Assembly (NCBI GenBank): GCA_027475525.1
Contig: JAMWFC010000077.1
Span: 1,116,001 to 1,180,000 of the forward strand
Length of the DNA: 64,000 bases
Source: Macrolepiota albuminosa
Taxonomy: Eukaryota; Basidiomycota; Agaricomycetes; Agaricales; Agaricaceae
Direction: 5' to 3'
Shown here: one piece after another, positions 9,602 to 21,310 of the stretch
Layout of the letters: the number at the start of each line of letters is the position of its first letter
Position numbering within the stretch: the stretch's first letter is position 1
Translations under genes and position numbers: made by a program
The notes under the pieces: model-generated
Seen by the model: the letters and a program-made list of their open reading frames with translations, nothing else
Databases searched by the model: none
What the model was told of the DNA's origin: nothing

Positions 9602-12600
9602 TTAAGGTTCAAGATGGGGGGGAATTTTGTCGACTAGCTGATGATATTCCAGTTCAATAGCTTTCTTCCACTTATTAGCCTTGGCAGACTTTAATGCTTC
9701 CACTATTGTGAGTCCTGATATTATCACAAATGCAACGTGATTGCTTCCTTCCAAAATAGTTTCTTGCTGATATTGTTTGAGCACTTGTTACTCATATATA
9801 GAGGGAGCTTGTCTTAATAAGTCATCCCATTTTTTTGATTTACAAGGTGCTGATAGAGTGTCAATTGAAGAAACATGTTGTGGAGATGTACTTGGATGTG
9901 GGAGTTCAGAGTACTGAAGATTGCTCACAAGAGTTGATTCCATGAATGTCTGTTGGGAGTTTTCTGACTCCTGTAACATAGCTATGATTTTATTCTCCAA
10001 AATGTCAGAGGAAATAGAAATCTGGTGGGAAATGTCAGATTCAGGATAGATTGCAGCATTGATGAGTTTGTCAATTTCTTTATTAGTTGATTGAGTAAGT
10101 CCAACTTTGACCTGGGCTAATTTGCTTAGAGTATCATCTTCATGGAATTGTATGTCTCTTGAGGTTATCAATTTTCCATTCTCAAGGTCGTTTAGTCAGT
10201 ATTCTTTAGTTTTGTCAGCCCACTATCCTAACATATGTACCCTCACAGCTTTTGATTCAAGTTTTCCGTGTTGAACTTCTTTGGGCATATAGGCCCATCT
10301 AAGTAAACCAAAGATAGGTAGATGCAACATGTCGGTTTGTATCCTGACTCCTGCCATTTGGTATAAGGGATATGCTCTCCAAGTGCTGAGGTGGAGGCTA
10401 TAGAGTGTATGTAGATGGCATACATGAATGCCTCTCCTCAATAACGTAGGTCCATTTTGGCTCCATGTAACATGCATCTAGTCATTTCTATAAAAACAGT
10501 AATTGCTCATTCCACAATTCTATTCTGTTCAGGACAGTAAGGATTTGTTGTTTTGTGCTGGATGCTGTTCATTGAACAGAACTTGTTTATAACAGCTTTA
10601 ATGAACTTATTGCCATTGTTGGTTTGAATGACTTTGACAAATACACCAGTTTGTTGTTTAAATTAAGCTACAATGTCATGAACAGCATCACTTATCTCCT
10701 CTTTTCATCTAAGAAGCTTCCTAACTGGATAATGTCAGCTGACTTTAATAATGACCAACATATAGTATAGCTATCTCAGATAGATACAGACATTGGTCCA
10801 GTAAGGTTGATCACAAGCAGTTCATTCTTCTTGTATGCTGTTTTGCTAGATTCAGGAAGTAGAGGTCAAATAGCTTTTCCCTGAGTATAGCTGCTGCACA
10901 TATGGTCAAATTCTCAGGGCTGTTTTATTTTGAGGCCAGTTACCAGGTCATTGTCAATCATTGATTTTAAGATGTGTGGGCTAATGTGGCCCATTTTTTG
11001 ATGCCATAGCCACATGATAGATTTGCTGGCTATTTAAGCCACCTGATTGTCAAGGTAACTAATAAACATATATTTGATTTGATATAGTGTGCCATATGTG
11101 CCAATTAGATTAGCATGAAGGAAGTCTTGTCTGTTACATGCCAGGCAAAGACCATATTGTAAGCCTTTGACAGTAGCTCCAGCATGTTGTAAGAGTCCAA
11201 GGCTAATCAGATTTGCACCCAGTGTCAGAATATAAAGCACATTGTGAAAACTGATGTTATTCACACTGTCTGGAATGTATGTCCTGAAAGTTATAAAGCT
11301 GATGCCATCTACAGGTATTTTGTTTAGTCCTCCTACTGAAATGTGCTAATCTTGTGTCTTTCAATATTCAGTAAAGTATGATTGATAGGCAATCATATGA
11401 CATGATGCAGCACTATCCAGCAATAAACCAGTGATATGACGCTGTACCAGCAGTCAGGGACACAACATGCACCAGAAGTCAAAATAAACATTTAATTATA
11501 AGGCTGAAAACTGTAAGCCTCCTGGTAGCAGTCTCAACAAATTATATCTCCAAAAACACCCCAATAAATACACAGACAGTACAGAACAAAGGGCAGGGAC
11601 CAGCTCAAGCTATCAACTCAACAATAGTCCAACCACTGTAATGAGGAGAGGAAGCATGGGAGCTGGCAGAAGTGACAAAATGAGATCAATTTGTGATGAT
11701 CTAGATCAAGATCAGATCTGACAATGCCTGGTTTGACATGACTGAAAGAGGAAGGAAAAGAAGCATGGGATGTCAAAAGAAGCATGGAATACAGAGATTG
11801 ATTGTGCTAAATGGAGCAGAAGCAAATGGGGAAGTGGCAATCAGAAACATCTGGAGGAATAGTGGAACAAGAAGTTGAATGGTGGAACTGGTGGCACCAA
11901 AACAGGCTTCCCAAAAGGAAAATTGGACTATCAAATATATTCCAGAGGCTGGGGAGTTTACAACAAAGAGTCAGGTGTAGATAGTGGTCTGTGCACCAGA
12001 AAAACAGTATAAATAGCCCAAGTTTAGTAGAAAATAGACAGGCAATTGATAGGCAAAGGCTTGGTGGTTCCCAGGAAGTGAATTACTTAGGCTAGAGTTT
12101 GTTGAAAACCTCATATCAGAAGGCATTTGATAGGAAAAGGCTCAGTGGTTTCCAGGGAGTGAATCACTTAGGCTAGAGTTTATTGAGAACCTTCTTCTGC
12201 CTTGCAAGGTATTTAATATTCTGTGAAGCACTCAATACATCAACCTTATCATCAAGCACCAGTGTGGATTAGAGGTCACTTTCTAAGACTTTAAGAAAGC
12301 CCCAGAACTATCAGTACTACTTGCAACCAAGTACTACACCAGTTGGCATTTCATCCTTTGAGGCTATTAAGACCTTTCCAACTTCTCAAATGTGATTAAT
12401 TAATATACTGGCATTGCTGATGGTCTTGGATTTCTTGGGTTTCATGCATCAAGGGCTCCAGTATCCCTTTTCTCTGCAATTGTGACAAATGTCATCTGGC
12501 TTTGGTTTGTGTTTAATCTTTGTCCATCTTTTCATGGGCTTGTTTTTGAATCTGCTCCCACTTGAACCATGATCTCCTCTGCTGATAAAGGCCAAAGTTT

Positions 12601-13349
12601 TAGATGCAGCAGTGTCTTTGTGCATGATGTGCTTGTATACAGACATCAATTCTGCAGAAATGTTGTCAAGAGTAAGCAAGGTTCCTTGGTAAAGCAAGTT
12701 CTGTTTCACAACTTCCCAGGTAGTAGAATGAGGGAGTGACAAGAGAATAGCATTTATAATGGTGAAATCATCTGGTTTATGCCCAGCTTCAATAAATTAA
12801 TGATGAATGTTCAAGTAAAATCTGATGTGGTTGGACATGGAGGAATTACCATTCCATTTCTTGGTATAAAGCTATTGGTAATAGAAATGAATATTTGTAC
12901 CACTTTGTTGATCAACGTAATCCTTTTTCAACTGATTCCAAATTTGTTTTAATGTTTTGATGAAAACAATCAATTCTTGTTGTGTATATTCAATGGCATT
13001 GCAAATTATGCCCATTGCAGTGTCGTTCTTGTTCAACCATTATTTGAATTTATCATTGGCAATGTTTCAGGCCTTGTACTTGCTGGTCTGAAGAATTTCT
13101 ATAATGTCTTGGCCTTCTTTCTTCATGGTGGAGGTGATGGCCTCTCTGGCAGAAGATGTATCAAAGATAATTTGGAAAATTAGAATAGAGGAACAGGTGG
13201 ACATGGTTTGCAGCCAGATATGACTCCTCAGAGAGATTCAGCTTGTAAAGTGGCTTTCAGATTGTTGGACCAGATATGATAATTTATTTTGTTGAACTTG
13301 GCAAACTATAAGATTTCTGAAGATTCAATTACACCAGGGCTTATAACCT
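9602..13349 (-). pseudogene. Decayed Ty1/Copia element, minus strand
   Basis: On the minus strand from right to left: a PBS-like GGTTATAAGCCC near 13,348; gag with a degraded zinc knuckle (CHNCREKGYW at about 12,460-12,490); the protease/pre-integrase segment VLYILTLGANLISLGLLQHA near 11,200; an integrase N-terminus (LWHQKMGHISPHILK near 10,980); and an integrase core with the conserved Glu in RIVEWA and downstream NTENLNQK near 10,250. The start of RT (SAKANKWKKAIELEYHQL) is at 9610-9700. It is truncated within RT at 9602. Many stops occur, and CpG is almost absent over 3.7 kb. Confidence 0.85.
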
Positions 13350-13668
13350 GATAAAGCATGATTTATAGCATGAGTGGATTTGAATAGAAACAAATATATA
13401 TATCAAAGTTATTGTCTGAAGTCAATGAGTCAAAGATGTAAGTAAATATATAAATAAAGATAAGTAAGCATACCTGAAGTCAACAAGTCAAAAATAGCTC
13501 AGATCTCAGGTGCATTGTCCTCTATATACTCCTATTCTACTACCGAGACATGTATTTGTAAGTAGATATGTTATAGTGACAAAATATAAGTAATATATGA
13601 CAAAATAGAAAAAGTATGCACTCAATGACAAGAGCTTAAGATACAGTGGCATATGACATCATTTTTTG
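13349..13668 (-). repeat. Probable 5' LTR of the decayed minus-strand Copia
   Basis: The boundary to the PBS-like site is clear (TTTATCA then GGTTATAAGCCC on the minus strand). The far end (TGTCAAAAAATG on minus) is a guess from the TG...CA rule. No partner LTR remains. Confidence 0.4.
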
Positions 13669-14114
13669 ACATATTTTGCCTTGGTTCATTCTTCTCAGGC
13701 TAGAATTAGTGGCAAAGTATTACTATATTGGTAGTTCAATTAAAATTTCCCAGTCAAATGCTAAGCTTTCTAGACAAACATTGAATTTTTTTGCTGTTTT
13801 AAACATGTTCATTATATCTTTGCATACAGTATCTCTTCCTATGCTAAGACTTTGGTTTTCCATAACTGTAGAAAAGGATTATTTACTTTGATTTTTTCAT
13901 AAATCTTTTCTTGATTTTTTGGAATGGTTGATGCTATTATTGCATCCACTATTATGGCCTACATAGGCCAGTCCTCTCCAAGTTTTAGGTAAAATTTTAG
14001 CCTCATTATATTGATTGCCTTATTTCTACTCTTAATGTTCACTAAGGCACATCCTCTTTTATCCAGAGTCTTATACATTGTGCTTTCCAGCCCACATAAA
14101 CTTGTTGGCCTCTA
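13669..14114. other. AT-rich, CpG-poor unidentified sequence
   Basis: Lies between the Copia LTR and the duplicated CFEM block. No domain or repeat structure recognised. Confidence 0.4.
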
Positions 14115-14400
14115 TATGGGCATGTGTTTGTGGCCTTTGTGCTGACTTTGCACGTTCCATTATAATTATAAGGAACCATCTCACATTGACAATCAGGACC
14201 ACACATATATAAGCAAAGGTTTATTGCTTTTCTTGTCTACCAATTCCAAAAAAAATGTGCTGTGCCCTTGCTATCCTCACTCTCGCCATGTCTGCCTCTG
14301 CAGCCCTTGTTGCACACTAAATCCCATATATGTCACATCACTTCTCCCACTCAGTCACTCACTCATATGTCTCTAGCATGTGCAAACAACTGCCTCTTTG

Positions 14401-15676
14401 TTTAGTGCACCTGACTGGAGAAAAATGAATTTCATTTGTTTATCTTGTAACTTTGCTAAGCTACTTGTCTTTATGTGGTACAATATCACAAACTATGAGG
14501 TTGATCTTAGTGTTGAGGCCTTGAGGACTTGATCTTGCTCTTTTAGCATTATATAAGATTGTCTTGCATCTTGATGTTACATCTTTTTTGTCATATTCTG
14601 GTCTGGTTGCTAAAATCTATTATATAAGCAGAGATCGTTATACATACAATTACTATCCCAGTATTGACTGATTTTGGCTTCTTCTATGTCTTAAGCCTTG
14701 TTGAGGACAAAGCTTAGATCTTTACGTGCTAAAACAAGCATTTTTATCAACATATCCAGATTCTGAACTGCCCTTTGCAGCTATAGGAATTGGACAAAGA
14801 GTGGCATGCTATTAGTCAATGGCTAGATGATGGTATGACTGAACTGGACTAATTTCTACTGTAGTTGAATGTTGATGTTTTATGTTACATGATAGGAAAC
14901 ACAGCATGGTGCATTGAGAACAGGACTCCTCTGAAATATCTAGAATACATTCAATTCATCTATTCTCATTAAGTAGAAATCCATACCTGCAGTTGTCAGT
15001 ATCCTGCAATGATATAGTTTGTAGCTATGAGTTTTTACACCAATAAATGCAAGGGCAGTTTCAAGGACAGGTCTGTTTTAGTATCTTATGCATATATGAG
15101 AGTTATGAGCCTCCAATCACTAATTCTCGCTAAATAAGTCTTACCAATGTTTTAAACAGTTTTCAGTTTTATGATAGAAGACTTATACTATGCCACTCCC
15201 ATAGTTTGAAGTACCCCTTACCCCTTGAGTTGAATGACATAATCTACTCCATCCAGAAATAATCAGAGTCAGATGCAAGCCAACACATCAACAAAAATTC
15301 CTGATTCTGCCTTACTGTTGAATTGGCAACACCGACTGGACCATCTATCCACTATGGGAGACAACAACAATGTGAACTTGAATCAAGTAGGAAACAAGTA
15401 AGAGTTGTATACTTATTTATATCTCAAGTTTGGGATGTTCAATGTGGCTATTTGCTGCAAAACATTTTCTTGTCCCAACTCAAAGGGTACGTACACAATA
15501 CTCCAAACCATGGGGTGGCTATTTTCATATAATTGTGAACTCATTCAAGTGTGCTGTGATATTCTTTACAGGCACCTGTCACATTATATACATGTACAAA
15601 GCCTGTCAAGAAGATCAAGTAAGTACATAATGAAGAATGTTGAACAAGATAATTTTGTCTGGTGAGGCCCTTCATA
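14401..15676. mobile_element. Unclassified 1.28 kb insertion in the CFEM copy
   Basis: Defined by comparison with the uninterrupted gene at 5363-5340: the site TCTTCG is present on both sides, as TCTTTG (14,395-14,400) and TCTTCA (15,677-15,682). The insert is AT-rich and CpG-poor. I found no TG...CA ends, terminal inverted repeats or domains. It could be a truncated retroelement or a decayed non-autonomous element. Confidence 0.6.
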
Positions 15677-16061
15677 TCTTCAGGACAAATATCAATCTGG
15701 AAGGATGCGCACTGACTGACAACCTGTGCCTGTGCAAGTCCCAGGCATTTGTCTCCAAATCCACCTCCTGCATCGAGTCTGCCTGCTCAGGCGACGACTT
15801 CCAGAATACCCTCTGTCTCTTGCCAGATCTGTGTCTCTGTCGTTTGTTTCTCCTCCACTTTCTTCCTTTATCAGTATGCTAATTGTATTATAGGGCGTCA
15901 CACTCATGAGCTCACTACCCACATCTACTGCCTCTACATCCACTACTGCCCCCACGACTTCTTCCAATGCAGCCATGCTCTACTGAGACTCTGCCAATGC
16001 ACTTTTCACTGCCATCAGCCTTGCTGCACTTGCACTCTAGGCTTTTTTCCTTCTCTATACC

Positions 16062-16580
16062 TGTAAGAGTGACTTCTAGAGGCTGTGGCTCAGTCACACA
16101 GCTGGCAGAGGGAGATCTAAAGTGTATTAGAGTATGTACTGACAATATCATAATAACTACTCACCTGGCAGAGGGAGATCCAAAGAGAACAAGTCTAGGG
16201 ATTCCCTATGCCAGGTTGGACGCTTCTGGGGCCTCTGAAGCATGGGAAACAACTGTACAGTACAACAAAACCTTAAAAACTCAAAAATTGACTAACCAAA
16301 CAACTGTGCAAACAAGGCAGGAAAACTCCAGACTTTAGAAGTCAGAAAGGCAAACTCCAGCTTATATAAGCAGTCTGGAAGCGGTGCTGAAGGGCCCACA
16401 CTTGTCTGAATGGTAGCTAAAGAACCAGAGCATCTCAAGGGCTGAGAGTAGTACTAACAGATAGTGTTGAAAGAATAGAAACAGTAAAATGAAATAATGT
16501 CAGAAGAAATAAGAGAATGAATGAAGGGAGAGTGAAGAGATAAGGAGTGAGAAAAGGAAGAAATGATGAGTCCCCTGACA
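16062..16580. mobile_element. Solo LTR, 519 bp
   Basis: Begins TGTAAGAG and ends CCTGACA, flanked by ATACC at 16,057-16,061 and 16,581-16,585. The uninterrupted paralogue near 4940 shows the sequence without the insert, which confirms the boundaries. CTGGCAGAGGGAGATC occurs twice inside (16,101 and 16,161). No coding capacity. The parent family (Gypsy or Copia) is not determined. Confidence 0.88.
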
Positions 16581-16865
16581 ATACCCACACATCATTTTTA
16601 GGTCGAGTTTACGGTTTCATTATTCATCATTTCATTTTGTCTTTGCTTTTTTTTATTCTTTCCTTGACTTGATGTCTTGCAAGTTGATATTGTACTTCCA
16701 AGACATCTCTTTGAATTATTTATGTATATATAAATAGTGCAGCTTTAAGAATTAAAGAAAACTGGAACCAATCTCAGAGAATCGTTTCCTTCTTGAGCTC
16801 AGATCTGCACAGAAGAGAAGATAAATCATGAATCATGATCATCTCATCCATCCCATTCCCATGCC

Positions 16866-17736
16866 TACTGTTGCCCTCCTGGGTCAGGTTAACTCATAGT
16901 TGAAAAACTGTCAAAGTCCATGGCAACGAGTTGATGGGGTCCTTAGGATCAGTCACAAGTCACAGATAATAATTAATATACACCATTTAACCAGTATTTG
17001 AGAGGAAAATATTGGATATAAGTTTATATTTGGAAACTTCTGACAATTGAAACACTCTTGAAACAAAAAAAGGTCTGAATTAAATCAAAAAATGTTTTGA
17101 TGAATTTTCTGTCCTCATCAACAGATAGAAGTGTGATATTTATTCAGTGCTTTTTTGTAACTGAAATGACCGTAGACAGATGATCTAGAGACTATCTGAC
17201 ATTATCACATGTGCTACATCATCATTCAAGATAGATATGATGTCCATTCGCTTAGAGCAGGAAGCAGGCTGGGGCTCCTCAGCCATGCAGGCTGTGTAGT
17301 TGTGCAGGACTCACAAGTTGGGGATGTTGATTCTACTGCAAGGTTGCATAATGCTAGTCGATTGCATATCCAGTTATCTTTGCAGACTTTGTAGTGTTGT
17401 TGCATGATTCTTGCAAATGCCTTTGACCCCAAATACCAATAGTAATTGGGTTTCAATGTGTTTCTGCAGCATCAGAGTCTATAAGATTAATATATATTAA
17501 TTTAGAAGCTGGTCATGTGTGTCTGGAGTCATGTGCACCCAGGAAATCCCTTTGATTTCAAAGGCCATCGACATGCCAAACAGTGCCATACAAATCAATT
17601 TAAATTAACGCACTATTTACTGCGCTTGTCACAGGTATATAGAGTTTAATGGTAATGGAGTGCCAGATACCCCAGTCACTCCTCAAAATGACTGATCCAC
17701 TAAGCTTCTTTAACCTGACTCAGGAGGGCAACGGTA
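16866..17736. mobile_element. Non-autonomous TIR DNA transposon, 871 bp
   Basis: Terminal inverted repeats of 27 bp (16,866-16,892 and 17,710-17,736) begin TACTGTTGCCCTCC and TACCGTTGCCCTCC and match at 25 of 27 positions. CATGCC flanks both ends (16,860-16,865 and 17,737-17,742), while the paralogous locus near 4630 has one CATGCC and no insert. No transposase is present. The superfamily is uncertain: the 6 bp duplication is not typical of Tc1 (TA) or hAT (8 bp). Confidence 0.85.
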
Positions 17737-18265
17737 CATGCCATGGTTTTAAATTCATTTCATGATCATGATCAGTTGTCCGTTGTCCGTCCGACGCTCG
17801 ATCATACACTCACACAACGCACCCACAACTCATATACATACACAAGAAAACCCCACAAAGGCTGGATCCCTGAGAAGCCGCGAATCCCACTCCTTTTCTG
17901 ATCTAAGGGTGTTTGTTCGTTGTCAAGGGAAGTATTAGAACAAGATCCAGGGTGGCCGTAGAATAGAGCGACGAAAAAAATCCAACCTTGCTTCTTGGAA
18001 GGGGCACGGGAAAAATATATATATCTCAAAGAAGAAGCGCAAATTTCTGAGTTACATATGTAGAAGGAATGAGACATAGTTCACGTTGTCCGCATAGACT
18101 TTGACTTCGTACTGATTCTTCGATTGGCCAGATCTAGATCCTGGAGGAAACATTGGCAGAGTTCGAAGTCTAAGAATTGAGAGGTTTTGGAAGATCTCAG
18201 AATTTCACTATGTCGACTGTGCTTGCAGTCCAACGTTTTTATTTATTGGAGCGTTTCACTGATAC

Positions 18266-19552
18266 CTACCATGGCACAATCTCTCCTGTCAACCAAGTTC
18301 TTCTATCTTCAACGTAAATCACTGATAAATGTGTGCGCTTTGAGAGTTCTGGCATCGAGTGCAAAAATTTCTTTGAAAGCGCAGGGCCCTCCATCCCAAA
18401 ACACTTGAAAAATATTGACAGATCAGAAGCCATCTGCACAAGTAATACACGTTCCAGTGCTTGAACTTCAGTATTTCCAGAATAGCTTGTGAATCCAAAA
18501 TAAATCTCTTCAAGGCTGGGTATTGGTGCGCTTGATTCAAGAATCTGAGTCAACCACCATGAACATCCTTCATAGAGATCCACATCGAAGTGCAAGAACT
18601 TCAAGTTCACATTCTGGCTCAGAGAGATCGGTAATATCATCTCAAGACCTAAAGACACAAAGGTGAGTTTTGACCTTTGTCAAGGAAATGAACCTATGGA
18701 TCATGCACCTGGATCTTTATCCTGCAAGAAAATGTAGAGATGGAATTTCAGGACAGTGAGGGTGGAACTAGTGGCACGTATGAGGAGGCCAACTTGCTCC
18801 AGAAGGGACTTGTCATAAACCTCTAGATCCAGCATGTCTATATTTCACATGGGAATGACATTGGACATTAGTGCCGTGAGAAGGGGCCCAGTAGACTCTT
18901 CCACATAGAGTTCCAGGACGTGCAAACACCCAAACCTGTATGTATCTTGCAATAACATTGACCATTCAATCTGCGGAGGATTTTTGACTTCAACGCAATG
19001 AATGCATAAGGTCTGAAGAGCAGGAAAACTTGTATTCGAGAACAAAATGAGTTCATCCAGGTGATCAAAATGCACCTCAAGCCAACTGACAAAGACAACA
19101 TGGATCAAGGACTCTAAGAGATTCCTGACGTGTTGCGGAGTCCTAACCCATGTGAGCCTCTCTATTGTCAGTTGGCAAACACGAGTCAAATTGGGAAGGA
19201 TGACCTGTAACATGGAGGAAAATTCATGATAAGCGTCCAGAGGGGCTCTCCAATCGATGTCGCACTCATAAAACGTGTCTGGACCATTGATAGAGAAATA
19301 TTGGATGTATCGCCCCAGGCGTGAATGGGGTGCAACAAGTAGTTCCATCAACCTCCCTGTCCTCTCAAAAAGTTCCTCGTTTCTCAAAGAAATGTGAAAC
19401 TTGACATTCGAGAAAAGTAAGGTGCAAGCACATTCAAGCCAGGGAGAGGACACCAGACTACAAACAGTGAGTGATCTGGAGTCCTCCCAAAGATTTCCGA
19501 TGATCTCATCTTGAAGCTCCTGTGGTACTGTTTCTCCGAGCCTTCTTGTCAT
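18266..19552 (-). pseudogene. F-box protein, copy C (nonsense mutation, CpG decay)
   Basis: Exons by homology to copy B: 19,552-18,709 and 18,648-18,266, with a 60 nt intron. The donor GTGCAT and acceptor CTTTAG are kept. Codon 236 is TGA (18,847-18,845) where copies A and B have CGA. Exons 1 and 2 are each one codon shorter than in B. Most differences from A and B are TG or CA in place of CG, for example CACATTTCTTTG against CGCATTTCTTCG. It is convergent with the CFEM pseudogene, mirroring the A/CFEM arrangement. Confidence 0.87.
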
Positions 19553-20150
19553 CACTATCCTTTTAAATTCAGCTCAAAGTATGAGCAAACGAGACAAAGT
19601 TAACTCACCGAGGCCGGAAGTAGCCCAGTGAGTTGGTTGAAGTGTCTAAGTGACCACTTGCCTCCTGTAACTACTCAGTCAATATTTGTCCGAGCAAAGC
19701 CGCATCAATTCCATCTGGATACACAACTCAGCAAGTGATGGAATGATGATGGTTTGGTCCTGTTCTGCAATCACCATTACCAAAGGCACATGTGTCGGTA
19801 AGTGTCCTCTACAAGGGGATTTCCACTCAACAAGCACACAAACACTTTTGACACTGATCAAACAAACCCCATATTGGATGCACTGTTGAGTGGAGGGCTC
19901 ATTCAGGCAGGACAGGCACGGAGAAAATAATTTTTTCTCATAACCATGTCTGAAAAATCATTTGTGGGTCACGATATGGTAATGGATGGACTCGCTTTCT
20001 ATAAAGAGTGACAATAGCGCATGAGTTCTACTCACAGCTGGTCTGTCCTACTTTCTGGAAGAATATCAACAATTGGCAAGTGCTTCATAAAAGATAATAT
20101 AGGAAAGTTGCTCACTCCTCCACTGCCCTTTAGCCGAGAAAATTCCGTCA

Positions 20151-20705
20151 TGCACTTCAATGGCCTGCTTTTATTTGCTTCTCTCCTTGTCCTGCATTTT
20201 GCCACTCCATCTTCTGCTGCTCTGGTGGGAGGTGGGTTGGGGTCTAATGCCACAGCCTTAACAATATTGTTTCCAGATACCTTGCACCTGATGATCTTAC
20301 TCCAGGCAGAGTGGTCCGTGTGGAGCTAAAGTACTACCAGCCGGAATGTAGAGGAAGTGCAGAAACAGCTATATTGGTGACAGAATTAATCCAAGAACAG
20401 CTGGTAGTCTTGATAAAGAGCATATGACATTCTTTCTGAACCGTGAATACTTCACCTACCTTACATCCAACCCACCAGCAAAGCTCAAACACACTTTGTT
20501 GCATGAATTTGGATTGCAATATCTTGCGAACCACCTGAGATTCACTTCCTTATGCACTCAGATTGGTCTGGGTCGTGCATGTACACTTGTACTTGGGCCT
20601 CACGAAGAACAACCTGTAATCATGGACCCCTTAGTAGGACCGACTTCTATTCATCTCAATGACGTTCAGAGAATTATTGCAGAAATTCACCGTATGTCTA
20701 ATTAG
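20151..20705 (+). pseudogene. Unrecognised gene fragment with signal-peptide-like start
   Basis: The ATG at 20,151 opens a hydrophobic signal-like segment (LLLFASLLVLHFATPSSAAL). After a possible short intron (GTCTAATG...TTTCCAG) the text DDLTPGRVVRVELKYYQPEC continues, and in another frame from about 20,424 a conserved-looking segment (LKHTLLHEFGLQYLANHL, IGLGRACTLVLGPHEEQP) runs to a stop at 20,705. The frame changes between these pieces, so splicing or frameshift cannot be decided. I do not recognise the family. Confidence 0.4.
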
Positions 20706-20942
20706 TTCTGATGTATTTCTTGATTCAAACGGACTCTCAAATTTTCCAGGCAATGGAGGATTAGAATATGGACAACCACATTCTTAGTCACATGTTGAAT
20801 AATGGTTTAGTTGTATGTATTAGCAAAGGTACAGTGTAGTAGCGTTCTTTGGAACACTGGATTCTAAAGATTTCTTTCAGAATTGAAACATGAATGTATA
20901 TACAAGCTGGGTATTTGGCTACTTAGAATAAGAGATATAGCA

Positions 20943-21234
20943 TGTTGGAGGACGGGATTGTGGAGTACGCGCCACTCACGTCTGGATGTCATGTGGTTGG
21001 AGATCGCAAGGAGAGGGAAATTTTGCAGAGGAAAAGAACTATACAGTTCACCAAAATACTGATTGGATACGGAGATGAAGCACCTCAGTTGTTTTACCAG
21101 ATTGACTGAGGTGCGTATAGATACCTATCAATTTAGTACAAGTCTAACAGTTATTGTAGCATTATCTATTAACAGGTACTACTACAACGAATATCAGTCG
21201 TTTTACCAGATCGACTGAGCATTATCTATTAACA
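20943..21234 (+). repeat. 5' LTR of the full-length Copia
   Basis: TGTTGG...TTAACA. Contains the CCTCAGTTG...TTGACTGAGG hairpin (a CpG-decayed form) near 21,087-21,115 and a second, shorter copy near 21,197-21,219. GCATTATCTATTAACAGG occurs once inside (near 21,160) and again across the LTR/PBS junction. Confidence 0.95.
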
Positions 21235-21247
21235 GGTTATGGGCCCC
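21235..21247 (+). promoter_or_regulatory. Primer binding site (initiator tRNA-Met anticodon type)
   Basis: GGTTATGGGCCCC immediately after the LTR. It is complementary to the anticodon arm of initiator tRNA-Met (around GGGCCCAUAACC), as in Drosophila copia, which primes with a half-tRNA. The gag-only element uses the same site at 30,302. Confidence 0.75.
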
Positions 21248-21310
21248 AAACAGACCTGCTAAATAAACAAACTTTGACCTACCAAAACTACAAACTGAAA
21301 AGAAATCAAT

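Larger units (their letters stand above)
14115..16861 (+). pseudogene. Duplicated CFEM pseudogene
   Basis: Inverted copy of 4.6-5.63 kb: promoter (about 14,120-14,268), exon 1 (from about 14,256, where the start ATG reads GTG), then exon 2 split by a 1.28 kb insertion. The CFEM core resumes at 15,683-15,830 (LEGCALTDNLCLCKSQAFVS) and the stalk/GPI region at 15,895-16,045. Relative to the intact gene almost every change is C to T or G to A at CpG. A stop replaces part of exon 1 (GCACACTAA in place of the GCGCGCCAA codons). The 3' flank continues to about 16,860 after a solo LTR. It is non-functional. Confidence 0.88.
14115..19945. repeat. Inverted segmental duplication of about 2,200-5,630
   Basis: CFEM promoter, CFEM gene, convergent spacer, F-box gene and F-box upstream region are all found in the same relative order but inverted. 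The outer limits are near 5,630/14,115 and 2,205/19,945. The copy is longer because of three insertions (1,276, 519 and 871 bp). Confidence 0.85.

Noticed and set aside
13676..13891. Small AT-rich open frame
   Set aside because: Composition-driven; no domain and no splice context.
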